From contig NZ_LVYD01000073.1 of the NCBI RefSeq assembly GCF_002077945.1, forward strand, positions 1 to 64,000: 64,000 nucleotides of DNA, written 5' to 3'. Under the pieces are notes generated by a model, which had not been told where the DNA came from, ran no database searches, and was given only the letters and a program-made list of their open reading frames with translations. The translations under genes and the position numbers were made by a program. This stretch comes from Niastella vici. GTDB lineage: Bacteria; Bacteroidota; Bacteroidia; Chitinophagales; Chitinophagaceae. Shown here piece by piece: positions 51,439 to 60,680 of the stretch (positions within the stretch are counted from its first letter, which is position 1; each line of letters begins with the position of its first letter).

Positions 51439-52557
51439 ATGGCTCAAAAAAAGATCGTTATCATTGGGCCAGGCCACCCTTTGCGGGGCGGATTGGCTAC
51501 TTTTAATCAGCGGCTGTGCAAACAGTTTAATGATGAAGGGCATTCGTGCAGCATCTATTCCTTTTCGCTGCAATACCCCGATTTCCTGTTTCCCGGAAAA
51601 ACGCAATATTCCACCGATCCGGCGCCAACCGATATAGAGATCTATTCGGTGATCAATTCCATTCATCCCCTGAACTGGTTGCAGGTAGGTAATGAATTAA
51701 AACGCATCAGACCCGATGTTATAGTGGTGCGGTTCTGGCTGCCATTGATGGGGCCGGCATTGGGTTCCATTTTGCGCCGGGTGCGAAAGAATAAACATAC
51801 CCGCATTATTGCCATCACTGATAATGTAATTCCACACGAAAAACGGCCGGGTGATGTTCCTTTTACCCGTTACTTCCTGAAAAGTTGCGACGCTTTTATC
51901 ACCATGAGCGATAAGGTAATGAACGACCTGCGCCAGTTTGAAAAAAGCAAACCTGCACAGGAGGTATTGCACCCGTTATACGACAACTTTGGCGAACCAA
52001 TTTCAAAAGAGGAAGCCAGAAAAAAACTGGGCATTAATACCACCGAAAAGATCATTCTGTTCTTTGGGTTCATTCGCGAATACAAGGGGCTTGATATCCT
52101 GTTTGATGCTATGGCGTTGCTGAAACAGAAAAATATAAAGCTGTTGGTGGCCGGTGAGTTTTATGAAGATGAAAAGCCTTACAGGGAACAGATAAAGCGG
52201 TTGAATATAGAAGACAGTTTAATATTAAGAACAGATTTTATTCCCGACAGTGAAGTAAAATATTATCTCTGTGCTGCAGATGTAGTGATACAGCCTTACC
52301 GGAATGCCACCCAGAGCGGCGTTACTCCCCTGGCCTATCATTTTGAAAAGCCAATGGTGGTTACCAATGTGGGCAGTTTGCCTGTTAGGGTGCCACACGA
52401 AAAAGCAGGGTTGGTTTGTGAGCCGGAACCTGCTTCCCTGGCAGCGGCCATTACCCGGTATTTTGAACTTGGAGAACAGTATTTTATACCGCATCTTCGC
52501 ATCGAAAAAGAAAAATATTCCTGGCATAATCTCGTTAAAACGATCTTAGAATTGTGA
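51439..52557 (+). CDS. Family 4 glycosyltransferase
   Basis: 372 residues, GT-B fold. N-terminal GPGHPLRGGLATFNQRLCKQ, C-terminal donor domain with ILFFGFIREYKGLDILFDAM and VVIQPYRNATQSGVTPLAYH, where the Glu of the usual EX7E motif is changed, then KPMVVTNVGSLPVRV. It starts at the base after the GT2 stop codon. Together with the downstream heptose genes it may act in surface polysaccharide or glycoprotein assembly; donor and acceptor are unknown. Confidence 0.87.
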   Translation: MAQKKIVIIGPGHPLRGGLATFNQRLCKQFNDEGHSCSIYSFSLQYPDFLFPGKTQYSTDPAPTDIEIYSVINSIHPLNWLQVGNELKRIRPDVIVVRFWLPLMGPALGSILRRVRKNKHTRIIAITDNVIPHEKRPGDVPFTRYFLKSCDAFITMSDKVMNDLRQFEKSKPAQEVLHPLYDNFGEPISKEEARKKLGINTTEKIILFFGFIREYKGLDILFDAMALLKQKNIKLLVAGEFYEDEKPYREQIKRLNIEDSLILRTDFIPDSEVKYYLCAADVVIQPYRNATQSGVTPLAYHFEKPMVVTNVGSLPVRVPHEKAGLVCEPEPASLAAAITRYFELGEQYFIPHLRIEKEKYSWHNLVKTILEL

Positions 52558-52597
52558 GTAATGAGGAGGTTGGCATATTTTTTTAAATATCCTGCAC

Positions 52598-53617
52598 ATG
52601 ATCTACAGAAGTAAAGCTCCCTTACGGATTGGTTTGGCCGGTGGCGGAACCGATGTTAGCCCATATAGTGATCTTTATGGCGGGGCTATTTTGAACGCAA
52701 CGGTTTCGTTGTATGCCTATGCCAATATTGAACCTATTCAGGAAAAAACGATCTGTTTGCAAGCCATGGACCGCAATGAAAAACAGGAATATGGCTACAG
52801 CAAGGAATTGCCCGTTGATGGAAAGCTCGATCTGCTAAAGGGCGTGTATAACCGTATTCAAAAGCAATACGGCATGCCGGAGACCGGGTTTAAATTATCT
52901 ACATATGTTGATGCCCCCGCCGGTTCAGGGTTAGGAACATCCTCAACCCTGGTAGTGGCCATTGTAGGCGCTTTTGCAGAAATGCTGCGGTTGCCATTGG
53001 GAGAATATGACATCGCCCATTTGGCCTATGATATAGAGCGGAACGATCTTCAAATGGCGGGTGGTAAACAAGACCAGTATGCCGCCACTTTCGGTGGTGT
53101 GAACTATATGGAGTTCTATGGCGAAAATGTGGTGGTGAACCCGCTTCGTATAAAACAGCAATATTTGTTTGAGCTGGAAAATAACCTGGTTCTGTATTAT
53201 ACGGCCACAAGCCGTGAGTCGGCAAAGATCATTGAAAAGCAAAGTGCGAATGTGGTATCCAGGAAGGAGAAATCGATCGATGCCATGCACCAGCTGAAAA
53301 AGCAGGCGCAAATGATGAAAGAAGCCCTGTTGAAAGGCAAGATCCATGCAATTGGCGAGATCCTTGATTTTGGTTTTCAACAAAAAAAGCAGATGGCCGA
53401 AGGTATTTCCAATACATTGATCGATGAGATCTATGAAACAGCCAAAAAAGCCGGGGCAACCGGGGGTAAAATATCGGGAGCCGGCGGTGGTGGTTTTATG
53501 ACCTTCTATTGCCCCAATAATACCAAGTACAGCGTTATTGAAGCGCTGAAAAAATTTGGCGGTGAAGTAAAGAACTACCAGTTTGTTGATCACGGGCTTA
53601 CCAGCTGGACGATATAA
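52598..53617 (+). CDS. hddA: D-glycero-D-manno-heptose 7-phosphate kinase
   Basis: 339 residues, GHMP kinase. APLRIGLAGGGTDVSPYSDL at the N-terminus (residues 8-27), ATP-binding PAGSGLGTSSTLVVAIVGAF (107-126), substrate-site MAGGKQDQYAATFGGVNYME and C-terminal SGAGGGGFMTFY. Length and the GGGTD motif fit HddA, which phosphorylates heptose 7-phosphate at C1. The neighbours supply the other three steps to GDP-heptose. Confidence 0.88.
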   Translation: MIYRSKAPLRIGLAGGGTDVSPYSDLYGGAILNATVSLYAYANIEPIQEKTICLQAMDRNEKQEYGYSKELPVDGKLDLLKGVYNRIQKQYGMPETGFKLSTYVDAPAGSGLGTSSTLVVAIVGAFAEMLRLPLGEYDIAHLAYDIERNDLQMAGGKQDQYAATFGGVNYMEFYGENVVVNPLRIKQQYLFELENNLVLYYTATSRESAKIIEKQSANVVSRKEKSIDAMHQLKKQAQMMKEALLKGKIHAIGEILDFGFQQKKQMAEGISNTLIDEIYETAKKAGATGGKISGAGGGGFMTFYCPNNTKYSVIEALKKFGGEVKNYQFVDHGLTSWTI

Positions 53618-53692
53618 ACTAATCCCCCGACAAAGGCCGGGGCCAAGTTGTGCTAATTACCAAAACCTTTTGATAATTAAATTAAAACATCT

Positions 53693-54271
53693 ATGATTAA
53701 CAAGATAACGGACATTATCAAAGCATCGATCAGTACCAAAGAAAGCATTCTGAGAGACCCCGTGTTGTTGGGTACTATTGAAAAGCTGGCCAATATCATT
53801 ACCAGCGCGCTGCGTAATGGCAACCGCGTTTATTTCTGCGGAAATGGCGGCAGTGCGGCCGATGCGCAACACCTGGCTGCAGAATTCAGTGGCCGTTTTT
53901 ATACCGACCGCGATGCCCTGCCGGCAGAAGCATTGCATTGCAATACCTCCTATTTAACCGCAGTGGCCAATGATTACAGCTATGATGTGGTATATGCCCG
54001 TTTAATTAAAGGCATCGGTTTGAAGGGAGATGTACTTGTAGGATTATCTACTTCAGGAAATTCAGCCAATATTGTAAAAGCATTTGAAGTGGCCCGTGAA
54101 AAAGGCATTGTTACCGTAGCATTTACCGGTGACGGTGGCGGTAAAATGAAACCGTTGAGCGATTACCTGGTGAACGTTCCGTCGAAAGATACTCCCCGTA
54201 TACAGGAAAGCCATATCATGCTGGGACATATCATTTGCCAGTTGGTAGAAGAACAATATTTTAATAAATAG
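53693..54271 (+). CDS. gmhA: Phosphoheptose isomerase
   Basis: 192 residues, SIS domain. FCGNGGSAADAQHLAAEFSG (about 48-67) with the conserved Asp/His of the active site, LPAEALHCNTSYLTAVANDY, GLSTSGNSANIVKAFEVARE and VPSKDTPRIQESHIMLGHII. Converts sedoheptulose 7-phosphate to D-glycero-D-manno-heptose 7-phosphate. A heptamer element starts at the stop codon. Confidence 0.92.
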   Translation: MINKITDIIKASISTKESILRDPVLLGTIEKLANIITSALRNGNRVYFCGNGGSAADAQHLAAEFSGRFYTDRDALPAEALHCNTSYLTAVANDYSYDVVYARLIKGIGLKGDVLVGLSTSGNSANIVKAFEVAREKGIVTVAFTGDGGGKMKPLSDYLVNVPSKDTPRIQESHIMLGHIICQLVEEQYFNK

Positions 54272-54382
54272 TTACAGGTTGCAGGGCCTGCCCCGACGAG
54301 TCGGGGTTACAGGTTTCAGGGAAAATATACGGCGAGCCCCGTGTAACCTGAAACCTGTACCTTGTAACTGTATGTTGTAATT
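54271..54382. repeat. Heptamer inverted-repeat element F
   Basis: Left arm GTTACAG-GTTGCAG (54271-54284), a nested perfect palindrome CCCCGACGAGTCGGGG, then GTTACAG-GTTTCAG (54306-54319). Right arm GTGTAAC-CTGAAAC-CTGTACC-TTGTAAC (54341-54368), with two more degenerate heptamers to 54382. It begins on the last base of the gmhA stop codon and ends 7 bp before hddC. Confidence 0.85.
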
Positions 54383-54388
54383 CAAGGC

Positions 54389-55087
54389 ATGACAATAAAA
54401 GAATGCATTATTCTTGCAGGAGGTTTAGGCACACGCCTACGCAGCGCTGTACCCGATCTGCCAAAATGCATGGCGCCCGTTGCCGGCAAACCATTTCTTT
54501 CTTTTGTAATAGACCATTTCAGAAAGCAGGGCGTTGAAAAATTTATATTCTCCCTGGGGTACAAGCATGAAGTAATACAGGAATTCCTCGATACCGCCTA
54601 TGCAGATTGCAGCAAACAATATGTAATTGAACAGGAACCGCTGGGAACCGGCGGCGCCATTCAGCTCGCCTGCCGCCAGGCCACTGAAGAGCAGGTGGTG
54701 ATCCTGAACGGCGACACGCTCTTCTCTATTCAATTGCCCGAACTCACCGCCTTTCATCAGCAACACCAGGCTCATTGTACGCTGGCATTAAAACCCATGC
54801 AGCATTTTGACCGCTATGGCGTGGTTGAACTGCAGGAGAACGGCGCTATAAAAAGCTTTAAGGAAAAACAATTTTACGAACGCGGACTGATCAATGGCGG
54901 CATTTATGCATTGCAGGTAGCTGCATTCCTGAATGAAGGATTGCCTGAAAAATTCTCCTTTGAAAAAGATTACCTGGAAAAGCGCTATACGCAACGGCCA
55001 ATGTTTGGCCTTATACAGGATACTTATTTTATAGATATTGGAATACCCGAAGATTTCGAAAAGGCAAACAGGGAACTCGCTGGTTAA
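54389..55087 (+). CDS. hddC: D-glycero-D-manno-heptose 1-phosphate guanylyltransferase
   Basis: 232 residues, nucleotidyltransferase fold. ILAGGLGTRLRSAVPDLPKC (9-28) with the G-x-G-T-R phosphate loop and PK(C)M, LNGDTLFSI (catalytic metal Asp), EQEPLGTGGAIQLACRQA and INGGIYALQVAAFL, IGIPEDFEKANREL. Size and context indicate HddC, making GDP-D-glycero-alpha-D-manno-heptose. A glucose- or mannose-1-phosphate specificity is the alternative from sequence alone. Confidence 0.85.
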   Translation: MTIKECIILAGGLGTRLRSAVPDLPKCMAPVAGKPFLSFVIDHFRKQGVEKFIFSLGYKHEVIQEFLDTAYADCSKQYVIEQEPLGTGGAIQLACRQATEEQVVILNGDTLFSIQLPELTAFHQQHQAHCTLALKPMQHFDRYGVVELQENGAIKSFKEKQFYERGLINGGIYALQVAAFLNEGLPEKFSFEKDYLEKRYTQRPMFGLIQDTYFIDIGIPEDFEKANRELAG

Positions 55088-55108
55088 TGCCAGTTGTAAT
55101 ATTTTATT

Positions 55109-55666
55109 ATGTTAGATATAAAACAGATAGACAAGACCTGGACTTTATTTCTCGATCGCGATGGTGTTATAAACCATGAAAAGCACCAGGATTACGTGTA
55201 TAATTACGATGAGTTTATTTTTTATGATGGTGTAATTGAAGCCATGAAAACACTGTCTGATCTGTTTGGACTGGTAATAATAACAACCAACCAGCGTGGT
55301 GTTGGGCGCGGACTGATGACGGAAGCCGATCTGAAGCTGATCCATGACCAAATGATCACCGACATTGAAAAAGCCGGTGGCCGTATTGATGGCATTTATT
55401 ATTGTGTTGCCAATGATGCCAACGACCCCTGCCGCAAACCCAACCCCGGTATGATCCTGCTGGCTAAAAAGGAGTACCCCAACATCGATCTGCAAAAGTC
55501 ATTGATAGTAGGGAACAATATGAGCGATATGGAATTTGGGCGTAATGCGGGCATTCATACCGTATTTGTAAAGACAACACAACCTGAGCAGGCGCTTCCC
55601 AACCCTGCTATTGACCTGGCATTTAACACTTTACCCGATTTTGCAAAAGCTTTGCAAACAGTATAA
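55109..55666 (+). CDS. gmhB: D-glycero-D-manno-heptose 1,7-bisphosphate 7-phosphatase (HAD IIIA)
   Basis: 185 residues. HAD motif I LFLDRDGVINHEK (Asp16, Asp18), motif II VIITTNQRGVGRGLM, motif III CRKPNPGMILLAKKE and motif IV IVGNNMSDMEFGRNAGIHTV. The zinc loop of classical GmhB (CxHxPE...CxCRKP) is reduced to CVANDANDPCRKP, with one His and one Cys missing, so it is probably zinc-free. Removes the 7-phosphate before hddC acts. Last gene of the heptose cluster. Confidence 0.86.
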   Translation: MLDIKQIDKTWTLFLDRDGVINHEKHQDYVYNYDEFIFYDGVIEAMKTLSDLFGLVIITTNQRGVGRGLMTEADLKLIHDQMITDIEKAGGRIDGIYYCVANDANDPCRKPNPGMILLAKKEYPNIDLQKSLIVGNNMSDMEFGRNAGIHTVFVKTTQPEQALPNPAIDLAFNTLPDFAKALQTV

Positions 55667-55793
55667 AATTTTATCAAGCCTTTCACGTTCCTGTTGGGGC
55701 AACCCGGAAAGCATCTTTGTAACTTTATGTTAAAGAAAGCATAAGGGCATGATTCATGCTTATAACCGTTGTCTTGATTTTTGAATTAATACT

Positions 55794-56837
55794 ATGAATC
55801 GCTACTTTATAAAAGTTTGTATAACCAGCTGGTTATTGATCATCGGCCTTTTAGGTATTGCCCCGGCATTTGCACAGCATATATTACCTGCTGATAAAAA
55901 GGAATTGCAGAAGAAAGAAGATTCATTAAAAGGGTTGTCGACCAATATGGTGTTCAGTGAACAGGCGGCTGACCGTTTCCGTAGTGACAGTGTGTTTACC
56001 CGGATTTTTGTGCGGGCATTGAAAACAAAGAATGCGTTTTATTATCCATTCGATTCGTTGAATATTTCCAAATTATATGCACCCGATAGCACGTTCCGCA
56101 TTTTCACCTGGCAGTTGAAAAAAGATGAATATGTGTACCTGCAAAAAGGCGCCATACAAATGAATACCCCCGATGGCTCGTTAAAGCTGTTCCCTTTGTT
56201 CGATTATTCGATGTTCACCGCAAAACCGCTTGATTCGGTTCGCACCCGTAACAACTGGATAGGCGCCATTTATTACCGCATTATAGAAAAGGAATTCAAT
56301 GGACAGAAATATTACACGTTACTGGGCTTTGATGATTTTAGTATCAGCAGTAACCGGAAATGGCTGGATGTATTGCATTTTAACGAGCGTGGAGAACCGG
56401 TATTTGGCGGCCAGATGATCTCGTTCAAGGACGATTCAACTAAAAAACCGGTACAATCGCGCTTTGAAATTGAATATAAAAAGGAAGCTAAAACATTCTT
56501 CAATTACGATCCTGAAAAAGACATCATCGTTTTTGACCACCTCATTTCAGAAAGCAATGAACCTGACAGAAAATCTACTTATATCCCCGACGGTGACTTT
56601 GAAGGGTTCAAATGGCAGAATGGCCAGTGGGTGCATATACCACAACTTGATTTTGAGCTTAAATTAAAGGACGGAAATTTCCCGACAGAATCAAAGATCT
56701 TCGACGATGCCGGTAATGCCAATGAGCAACAGCTGGAGGAAGCGTCGAGGCGGAATATGGAGAAGGAATCAGGAACACCACCGGAGCAAACTGCTACCAA
56801 ACCTAAAAAAAGTACACCTCCTAAGAAGAAAGGATAA
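55794..56837 (+). CDS. Secreted protein of unknown function
   Basis: 347 residues. Signal peptide (WLLIIGLLGIAPAFAQ). The mature part is mixed; NAFYYPFDSLNISKLYAPDS, RIFTWQLKKDEYVYLQKGAI and YYTLLGFDDFSISSNRKWLD look like a conserved Bacteroidota family without known role. The C-terminus is a Lys/Pro-rich tail (KPKKSTPPKKKG). Monocistronic, followed by a strong terminator. Confidence 0.78.
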   Translation: MNRYFIKVCITSWLLIIGLLGIAPAFAQHILPADKKELQKKEDSLKGLSTNMVFSEQAADRFRSDSVFTRIFVRALKTKNAFYYPFDSLNISKLYAPDSTFRIFTWQLKKDEYVYLQKGAIQMNTPDGSLKLFPLFDYSMFTAKPLDSVRTRNNWIGAIYYRIIEKEFNGQKYYTLLGFDDFSISSNRKWLDVLHFNERGEPVFGGQMISFKDDSTKKPVQSRFEIEYKKEAKTFFNYDPEKDIIVFDHLISESNEPDRKSTYIPDGDFEGFKWQNGQWVHIPQLDFELKLKDGNFPTESKIFDDAGNANEQQLEEASRRNMEKESGTPPEQTATKPKKSTPPKKKG

Positions 56838-56850
56838 TATAATTAACAAT

Positions 56851-56890
56851 AAAACGAAAACCCCGATAAAGTCGGGGTTTTTCGTTTTAT
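56851..56890. terminator. Strong bidirectional terminator
   Basis: Long stem AAAACGAAAACCCCGA / TCGGGGTTTTTCGTTTT around loop TAAAG, with T-rich flank on the plus strand. Confidence 0.88.
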
Positions 56891-56909
56891 AATTAACTGT
56901 TCCCGATCA

Positions 56910-56975
56910 TTAATGACATGCGCAGATAGTAAAAGTTGCTGCAAACAGGAAAAATAAGATAGAGTTAATTTTCAT
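56910..56975 (-). CDS. Possible 21-residue lipopeptide
   Basis: MKINSILFFLFAATFTICAC followed by His and a stop. It is a lipoprotein-like signal sequence ending in Cys-His with no mature domain. Such micro-lipopeptides exist (entericidin-like), but the frame is very short and could be chance. Confidence 0.3.
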   Translation of the reverse strand: MKINSILFFLFAATFTICACH

Positions 56976-57069
56976 GGCATGGGTTGGTTAACGATGCCGC
57001 TAAACTAAAAACCGGTATGCAAAATTGCAAATACCGGCATTGTAAAGTTTCGTTAACAGGCTTTTGAAC

Positions 57070-57705
57070 TTAACCCAGTAGTTTATTCTTCGCTTTAATA
57101 TATTCTTCTTCGGATATAACTCCCTGTTGCTTTAACTGATGCAATTTCTCCAGTTCAGAAGCAATGCCCGATGAGCCCGAGCCGGCTGAGGCGTATTTTA
57201 CTTCTCCGGCCTGAATGCCCATGGCAGAAGCCATATGCTGCGCCTGGTTGGCCAGTTGTATGTTCTTGTATTCGGCCTGGGCAAGGGTGATGGTATCTTT
57301 CAGGCGTTTGGGACCATGTACATTGTAATAATCGGTGGCGCCAATTTCTGCGGCGGTTTGAATTTCAACATGGCCGTAATTCATGATGCGGCCCCAGATC
57401 GTTTGATCGTACGATACGTTGTTTATTTTTTCGAGCGGACTTTCCTTTGCAAAATGATTGAGTAAGCCGGCTTCATCGATAACCCGGAAATTGGTAACTA
57501 CCCAGATGTTCACTTTCCAGGAAAAATAAGCTATCAGGAGATATAGGGAACCCACCAGTGCGGCCGTCCACCCCCATTGCAGGAAGCCAATAAGAATAGC
57601 AGCGACCCAGCCTGCGAGGGCAATCAATACGGGCATAATTAATTTAACCCAGCTGGTATGGGTAACCAGTAGTATTTGTTCGCCTTTTTGCAGTGGTGTG
57701 CGCAT
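57070..57705 (-). CDS. PH-like (bPH) membrane protein with SHOCT domain
   Basis: 211 residues. Two membrane segments (about 22-42 and 46-64), then the bacterial PH core (WVVTNFRVIDEAGLLNHFAK, ESPLEKINNVSYDQTIWGRI, NYGHVEIQTAAEIGATDYYN). The C-terminal 30 residues (ELEKLHQLKQQGVISEEEYI) are a SHOCT oligomerisation motif. Role unknown; possibly membrane stress or protein quality control. Confidence 0.85.
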   Translation of the reverse strand: MRTPLQKGEQILLVTHTSWVKLIMPVLIALAGWVAAILIGFLQWGWTAALVGSLYLLIAYFSWKVNIWVVTNFRVIDEAGLLNHFAKESPLEKINNVSYDQTIWGRIMNYGHVEIQTAAEIGATDYYNVHGPKRLKDTITLAQAEYKNIQLANQAQHMASAMGIQAGEVKYASAGSGSSGIASELEKLHQLKQQGVISEEEYIKAKNKLLG

Positions 57706-57741
57706 ATGTGTAATTTATGTACTGGAATCTCCCACCTTCGA

Positions 57742-57760
57742 TCCTTCGACTCCGCTCAGG
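57742..57760. repeat. Short dispersed repeat (CCTTCG-CTCAGG type), copy 2
   Basis: TCCTTCGACTCCGCTCAGG, related to 45944-45963, between the PH gene and lepA. Confidence 0.6.
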
Positions 57761-57805
57761 TCAGGCCCGCTCAGAATTTGAGCTGTCTGATATTTCTAAG
57801 TACGT

Positions 57806-59599
57806 TTAATCATCGAGTTTCAAAACTGCCAGGAACGCTTCCTGCGGAACTTCCACATTACCTATCTGGCGCATACGCTTTTTACCCTCTTTCTGTTTTT
57901 CCAACAGTTTACGCTTACGGCTGATGTCGCCACCATAACATTTGGCGGTAACGTCCTTACGCATGGCGCTGATGGTTTCGCGAGCCAGCACTTTAGCGCC
58001 AACGGCAGCCTGAATGGCGATCTGGAATTGCTGGCGGGGCAGCAGTTCTTTCAATTTTTCGCAGAGCTTGCGGCCAAAATCCTGGGAGCGGGCACGGTGT
58101 ATCAGGGCGCTGAGGGCATCCACCTTATCGCTGTTCAGCAGAATATCCATCTTTACGATATCGCTTTCGCGGTAACCGATAGGATGGTAATCGAATGATG
58201 CGTAGCCGCGGGTCTGGCTCTTTAATTTATCGTAGAAGTCGAATACGATCTCTGTCAGGGGCATCTCAAACTGCAGCTCCACGCGGGTGGTGGTCAAATA
58301 GCTTTGGTTCAACAAAATGCCGCGTTTGCCGAGGCAAAGCGTCATGATATTACCGATATATTCGGGCTTGGTAATGATCTGAGCCTTGATGTATGGTTCT
58401 TCTATCCTGTCTGTTTTAACCGGATCAGGGAACTGTGTAGGGTTGTTCACGATGATCTTTTCGCCCTTGGTAGTGTAGGCGATAAAGCTCACGTTGGGAA
58501 CAGTTGTGATCACTGTTTGATCGAATTCGCGCTCAAGCCTTTCCTGGATAATTTCCATATGCAGCATACCGAGGAAGCCGCACCGGAAACCGAAGCCAAG
58601 GGCCTGGGAAGTTTCCAGTTCGTACGTAAGGGACGCGTCATTTAGCTGTAGTTTGTCCATACAGTCGCGTAATTCCTCAAACTCATCTGTATTAACCGGG
58701 AAAATTCCTGCAAATACCATCGGTTTCACTTCCTGAAAACCTTTGATCATTTCCTGGGTTGGATTATTCTTGAGGGTAATGGTATCACCCACTTTTACTT
58801 CTTTCGCATTCTTGATACCGGTAATAAGGTAACCTACATCTCCTGCACTTACTTCCTTCTTCTCCGTCATTTTCAGTTTGAGGATACCCACCTCGGCGGC
58901 CTCGTAATCCTGGTCGGTAGACACAAATTTTACGATATCGCCTTTGCGGATGGTGCCATTCAGTACGCGGAAGTACACAATGATACCCCGGAAGCTATTG
59001 AATACGCTGTCGAAGATGAGGGCCTGCAGAGGTTCTTGAGGATTTCCTTTGGGTGCCGGAATGCGTTCAACGATCGCCTGCAGAATGCCATCCACACCAA
59101 TACCCGTACGGCCGCTTGCCAACAGGATGTCTTCCGGTTTGCAGCCAATGAGTTCAATGATCTGGTCCTTTACCTCTTCGATCATGGCGCCATCCATATC
59201 AATTTTATTGATAACGGGGATGATCTCCAGGTCGTTGTCGATGGCCAGGTACAGGTTGCTGATGGTTTGGGCCTGAATTCCCTGGGTAGCATCAACCAGT
59301 AACAGGGCGCCTTCGCAGGCGGCCAGGGCACGGCTTACTTCATAGCTGAAGTCAACGTGACCGGGCGTATCGATCAGGTTCAGGATATACTCCTGACCGT
59401 CAGTATGTTTATAGTTAATTTGAATGGCGTGGCTCTTGATGGTGATCCCTTTTTCCCGTTCCAGGTCCATATCGTCAAGCACCTGGTCCATCATTTCGCG
59501 TTCGCTGATGGTATTGGTTGCTTGTAACAGTCTGTCGGCCAGGGTACTTTTGCCGTGGTCAATGTGGGCTATGATGCAAAAATTGCGGATATTCTTCAT
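57806..59599 (-). CDS. lepA: Elongation factor 4 (back-translocase)
   Basis: 597 residues, full length for LepA. G1 [21 protein letters not shown]3 [21 protein letters not shown]4 NKIDMDG, followed by the EF-G-like domains and the LepA-specific C-terminal domain ([20 protein letters not shown], then [20 protein letters not shown]). GTP-dependent ribosome back-translocation. A -7 box TACTTTTG (minus strand, 59633-59626) places the start point about 20 nt upstream of the ATG. Confidence 0.96.
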   Translation of the reverse strand: MKNIRNFCIIAHIDHGKSTLADRLLQATNTISEREMMDQVLDDMDLEREKGITIKSHAIQINYKHTDGQEYILNLIDTPGHVDFSYEVSRALAACEGALLLVDATQGIQAQTISNLYLAIDNDLEIIPVINKIDMDGAMIEEVKDQIIELIGCKPEDILLASGRTGIGVDGILQAIVERIPAPKGNPQEPLQALIFDSVFNSFRGIIVYFRVLNGTIRKGDIVKFVSTDQDYEAAEVGILKLKMTEKKEVSAGDVGYLITGIKNAKEVKVGDTITLKNNPTQEMIKGFQEVKPMVFAGIFPVNTDEFEELRDCMDKLQLNDASLTYELETSQALGFGFRCGFLGMLHMEIIQERLEREFDQTVITTVPNVSFIAYTTKGEKIIVNNPTQFPDPVKTDRIEEPYIKAQIITKPEYIGNIMTLCLGKRGILLNQSYLTTTRVELQFEMPLTEIVFDFYDKLKSQTRGYASFDYHPIGYRESDIVKMDILLNSDKVDALSALIHRARSQDFGRKLCEKLKELLPRQQFQIAIQAAVGAKVLARETISAMRKDVTAKCYGGDISRKRKLLEKQKEGKKRMRQIGNVEVPQEAFLAVLKLDD

Positions 59600-59625
59600 T
59601 AACGCTTTTGTCCTTTAAATAACCG

Positions 59626-59633
59626 CAAAAGTA
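59626..59633 (-). promoter_or_regulatory. lepA -7 promoter element
   Basis: TACTTTTG on the minus strand fits TAnnTTTG; the expected -33 TTTG is not clearly present at the right distance. Confidence 0.35.
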
Positions 59634-59719
59634 ACTGATTTTGGTGGTATTACAGAGAGAAAATGGAAAGGAATTGTGACGTTTTGACATTAATTGCTAA
59701 CTATGTTTGATAAGAACGA

Positions 59720-60334
59720 TTACGAAACATAGCGGCTCAACACCTGCGTGTAAACGATCTGGTTGCGGGCGCCAATGACAGCCATTCGAAAGCTGTAATT
59801 TACGCCCAGCGGGAGACCTGATATAACCTTTTTACTGCGTGTGTCAATTATACTTTGCCAAACGCTTTCGGGAGTGACCGGTGCTGGTGTCCATTGGTAC
59901 AGATATGAGCGGGCGCCTTTAACTGCACGAACTTTCATTATAATTTCGCCGGGACTGGAACCTGGCAGGATCTTGAAATCTTTAGGAGGTTTTAGCGTAA
60001 TTTCATCTTGTGGTCTTATTAAAGAAAATCCACTGGTCAGGAGCAGGTATTCGTTACCATTTGCCTCGGTTTCAACAAATGCGCCTACCTGTTTCAACTT
60101 TTTAATGAGTAGGGCCCGCACATTGTTTTTAATAGCAATTTTTTCCCTATCCCCTAATCCTGCCTCTGTCATTGTTTTTTGAAAATGCTTGCCAGTTTCC
60201 CATAAATCTATGATCATCATACCCGGATCAGGGAAATTTTCATTGCCCGACATTTGTTGCCAAACTGTAAATGCCTCCATATAAAGGTCAGAGTCCTTCA
60301 CTCCTTTAAAATTTAAAGCAAGTCGCCGTTTCAT
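59720..60334 (-). CDS. Protein with fibronectin type III-like C-terminal half
   Basis: 204 residues, no signal peptide. The N-terminal ~100 residues are helical (MKRRLALNFKGVKDSDLYME, REKIAIKNNVRALLIKKLKQ). Residues ~110-204 have an Fn3 pattern (LKPPKDFKILPGSSPGEIIM, YLYQWTPAPVTPESVWQSII, ISGLPLGVNYSFRMAVIGAR). Such proteins occur in multiple copies in Bacteroidota; no role is known. Confidence 0.7.
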   Translation of the reverse strand: MKRRLALNFKGVKDSDLYMEAFTVWQQMSGNENFPDPGMMIIDLWETGKHFQKTMTEAGLGDREKIAIKNNVRALLIKKLKQVGAFVETEANGNEYLLLTSGFSLIRPQDEITLKPPKDFKILPGSSPGEIIMKVRAVKGARSYLYQWTPAPVTPESVWQSIIDTRSKKVISGLPLGVNYSFRMAVIGARNQIVYTQVLSRYVS

Positions 60335-60680
60335 AATATTTCATTAATGAATGATTGTTAAAATGCAATAGGTGCATTCCGTAACCATTCCTGATACATT
60401 ACGTGCGCGGTAATCCCGGTAAAAAATTGTTGTTACTAAGAGTGGCTTAACCTGGTATGAGTGACCAATGTATAGGATATCATTGGCTTGCTTAATGAAA
60501 ATAGCAATAATCTATTAAAAAAGCACGCATTTGAACAGGCATTTGATCAATTTGCGGGAAAATCAGGTGTTTTACTCATAGTTAATTTTTAAGATTTGGT
60601 TTGTAATAAATTAGTTATCAGCATGTTTTGTCTGTGCGTTATAAATGCCTGGCTTTATAGCTTGTTTTCGACTATTTTTT
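60335..60680. other. Intergenic stretch, nothing recognised
   Basis: AT-rich DNA between the Fn3-like gene and the tandem array; no RNA gene, terminator or conserved repeat found. Confidence 0.4.

Noticed and set aside
54271-54382. Ordinary terminator after gmhA
   Set aside because: The structure is much longer than a terminator, has no T-run and shows heptamer phasing like the other elements, so I classed it as a repeat element.
58304-58645. Plus-strand frame inside lepA
   Set aside because: Antisense shadow of a strongly conserved gene.
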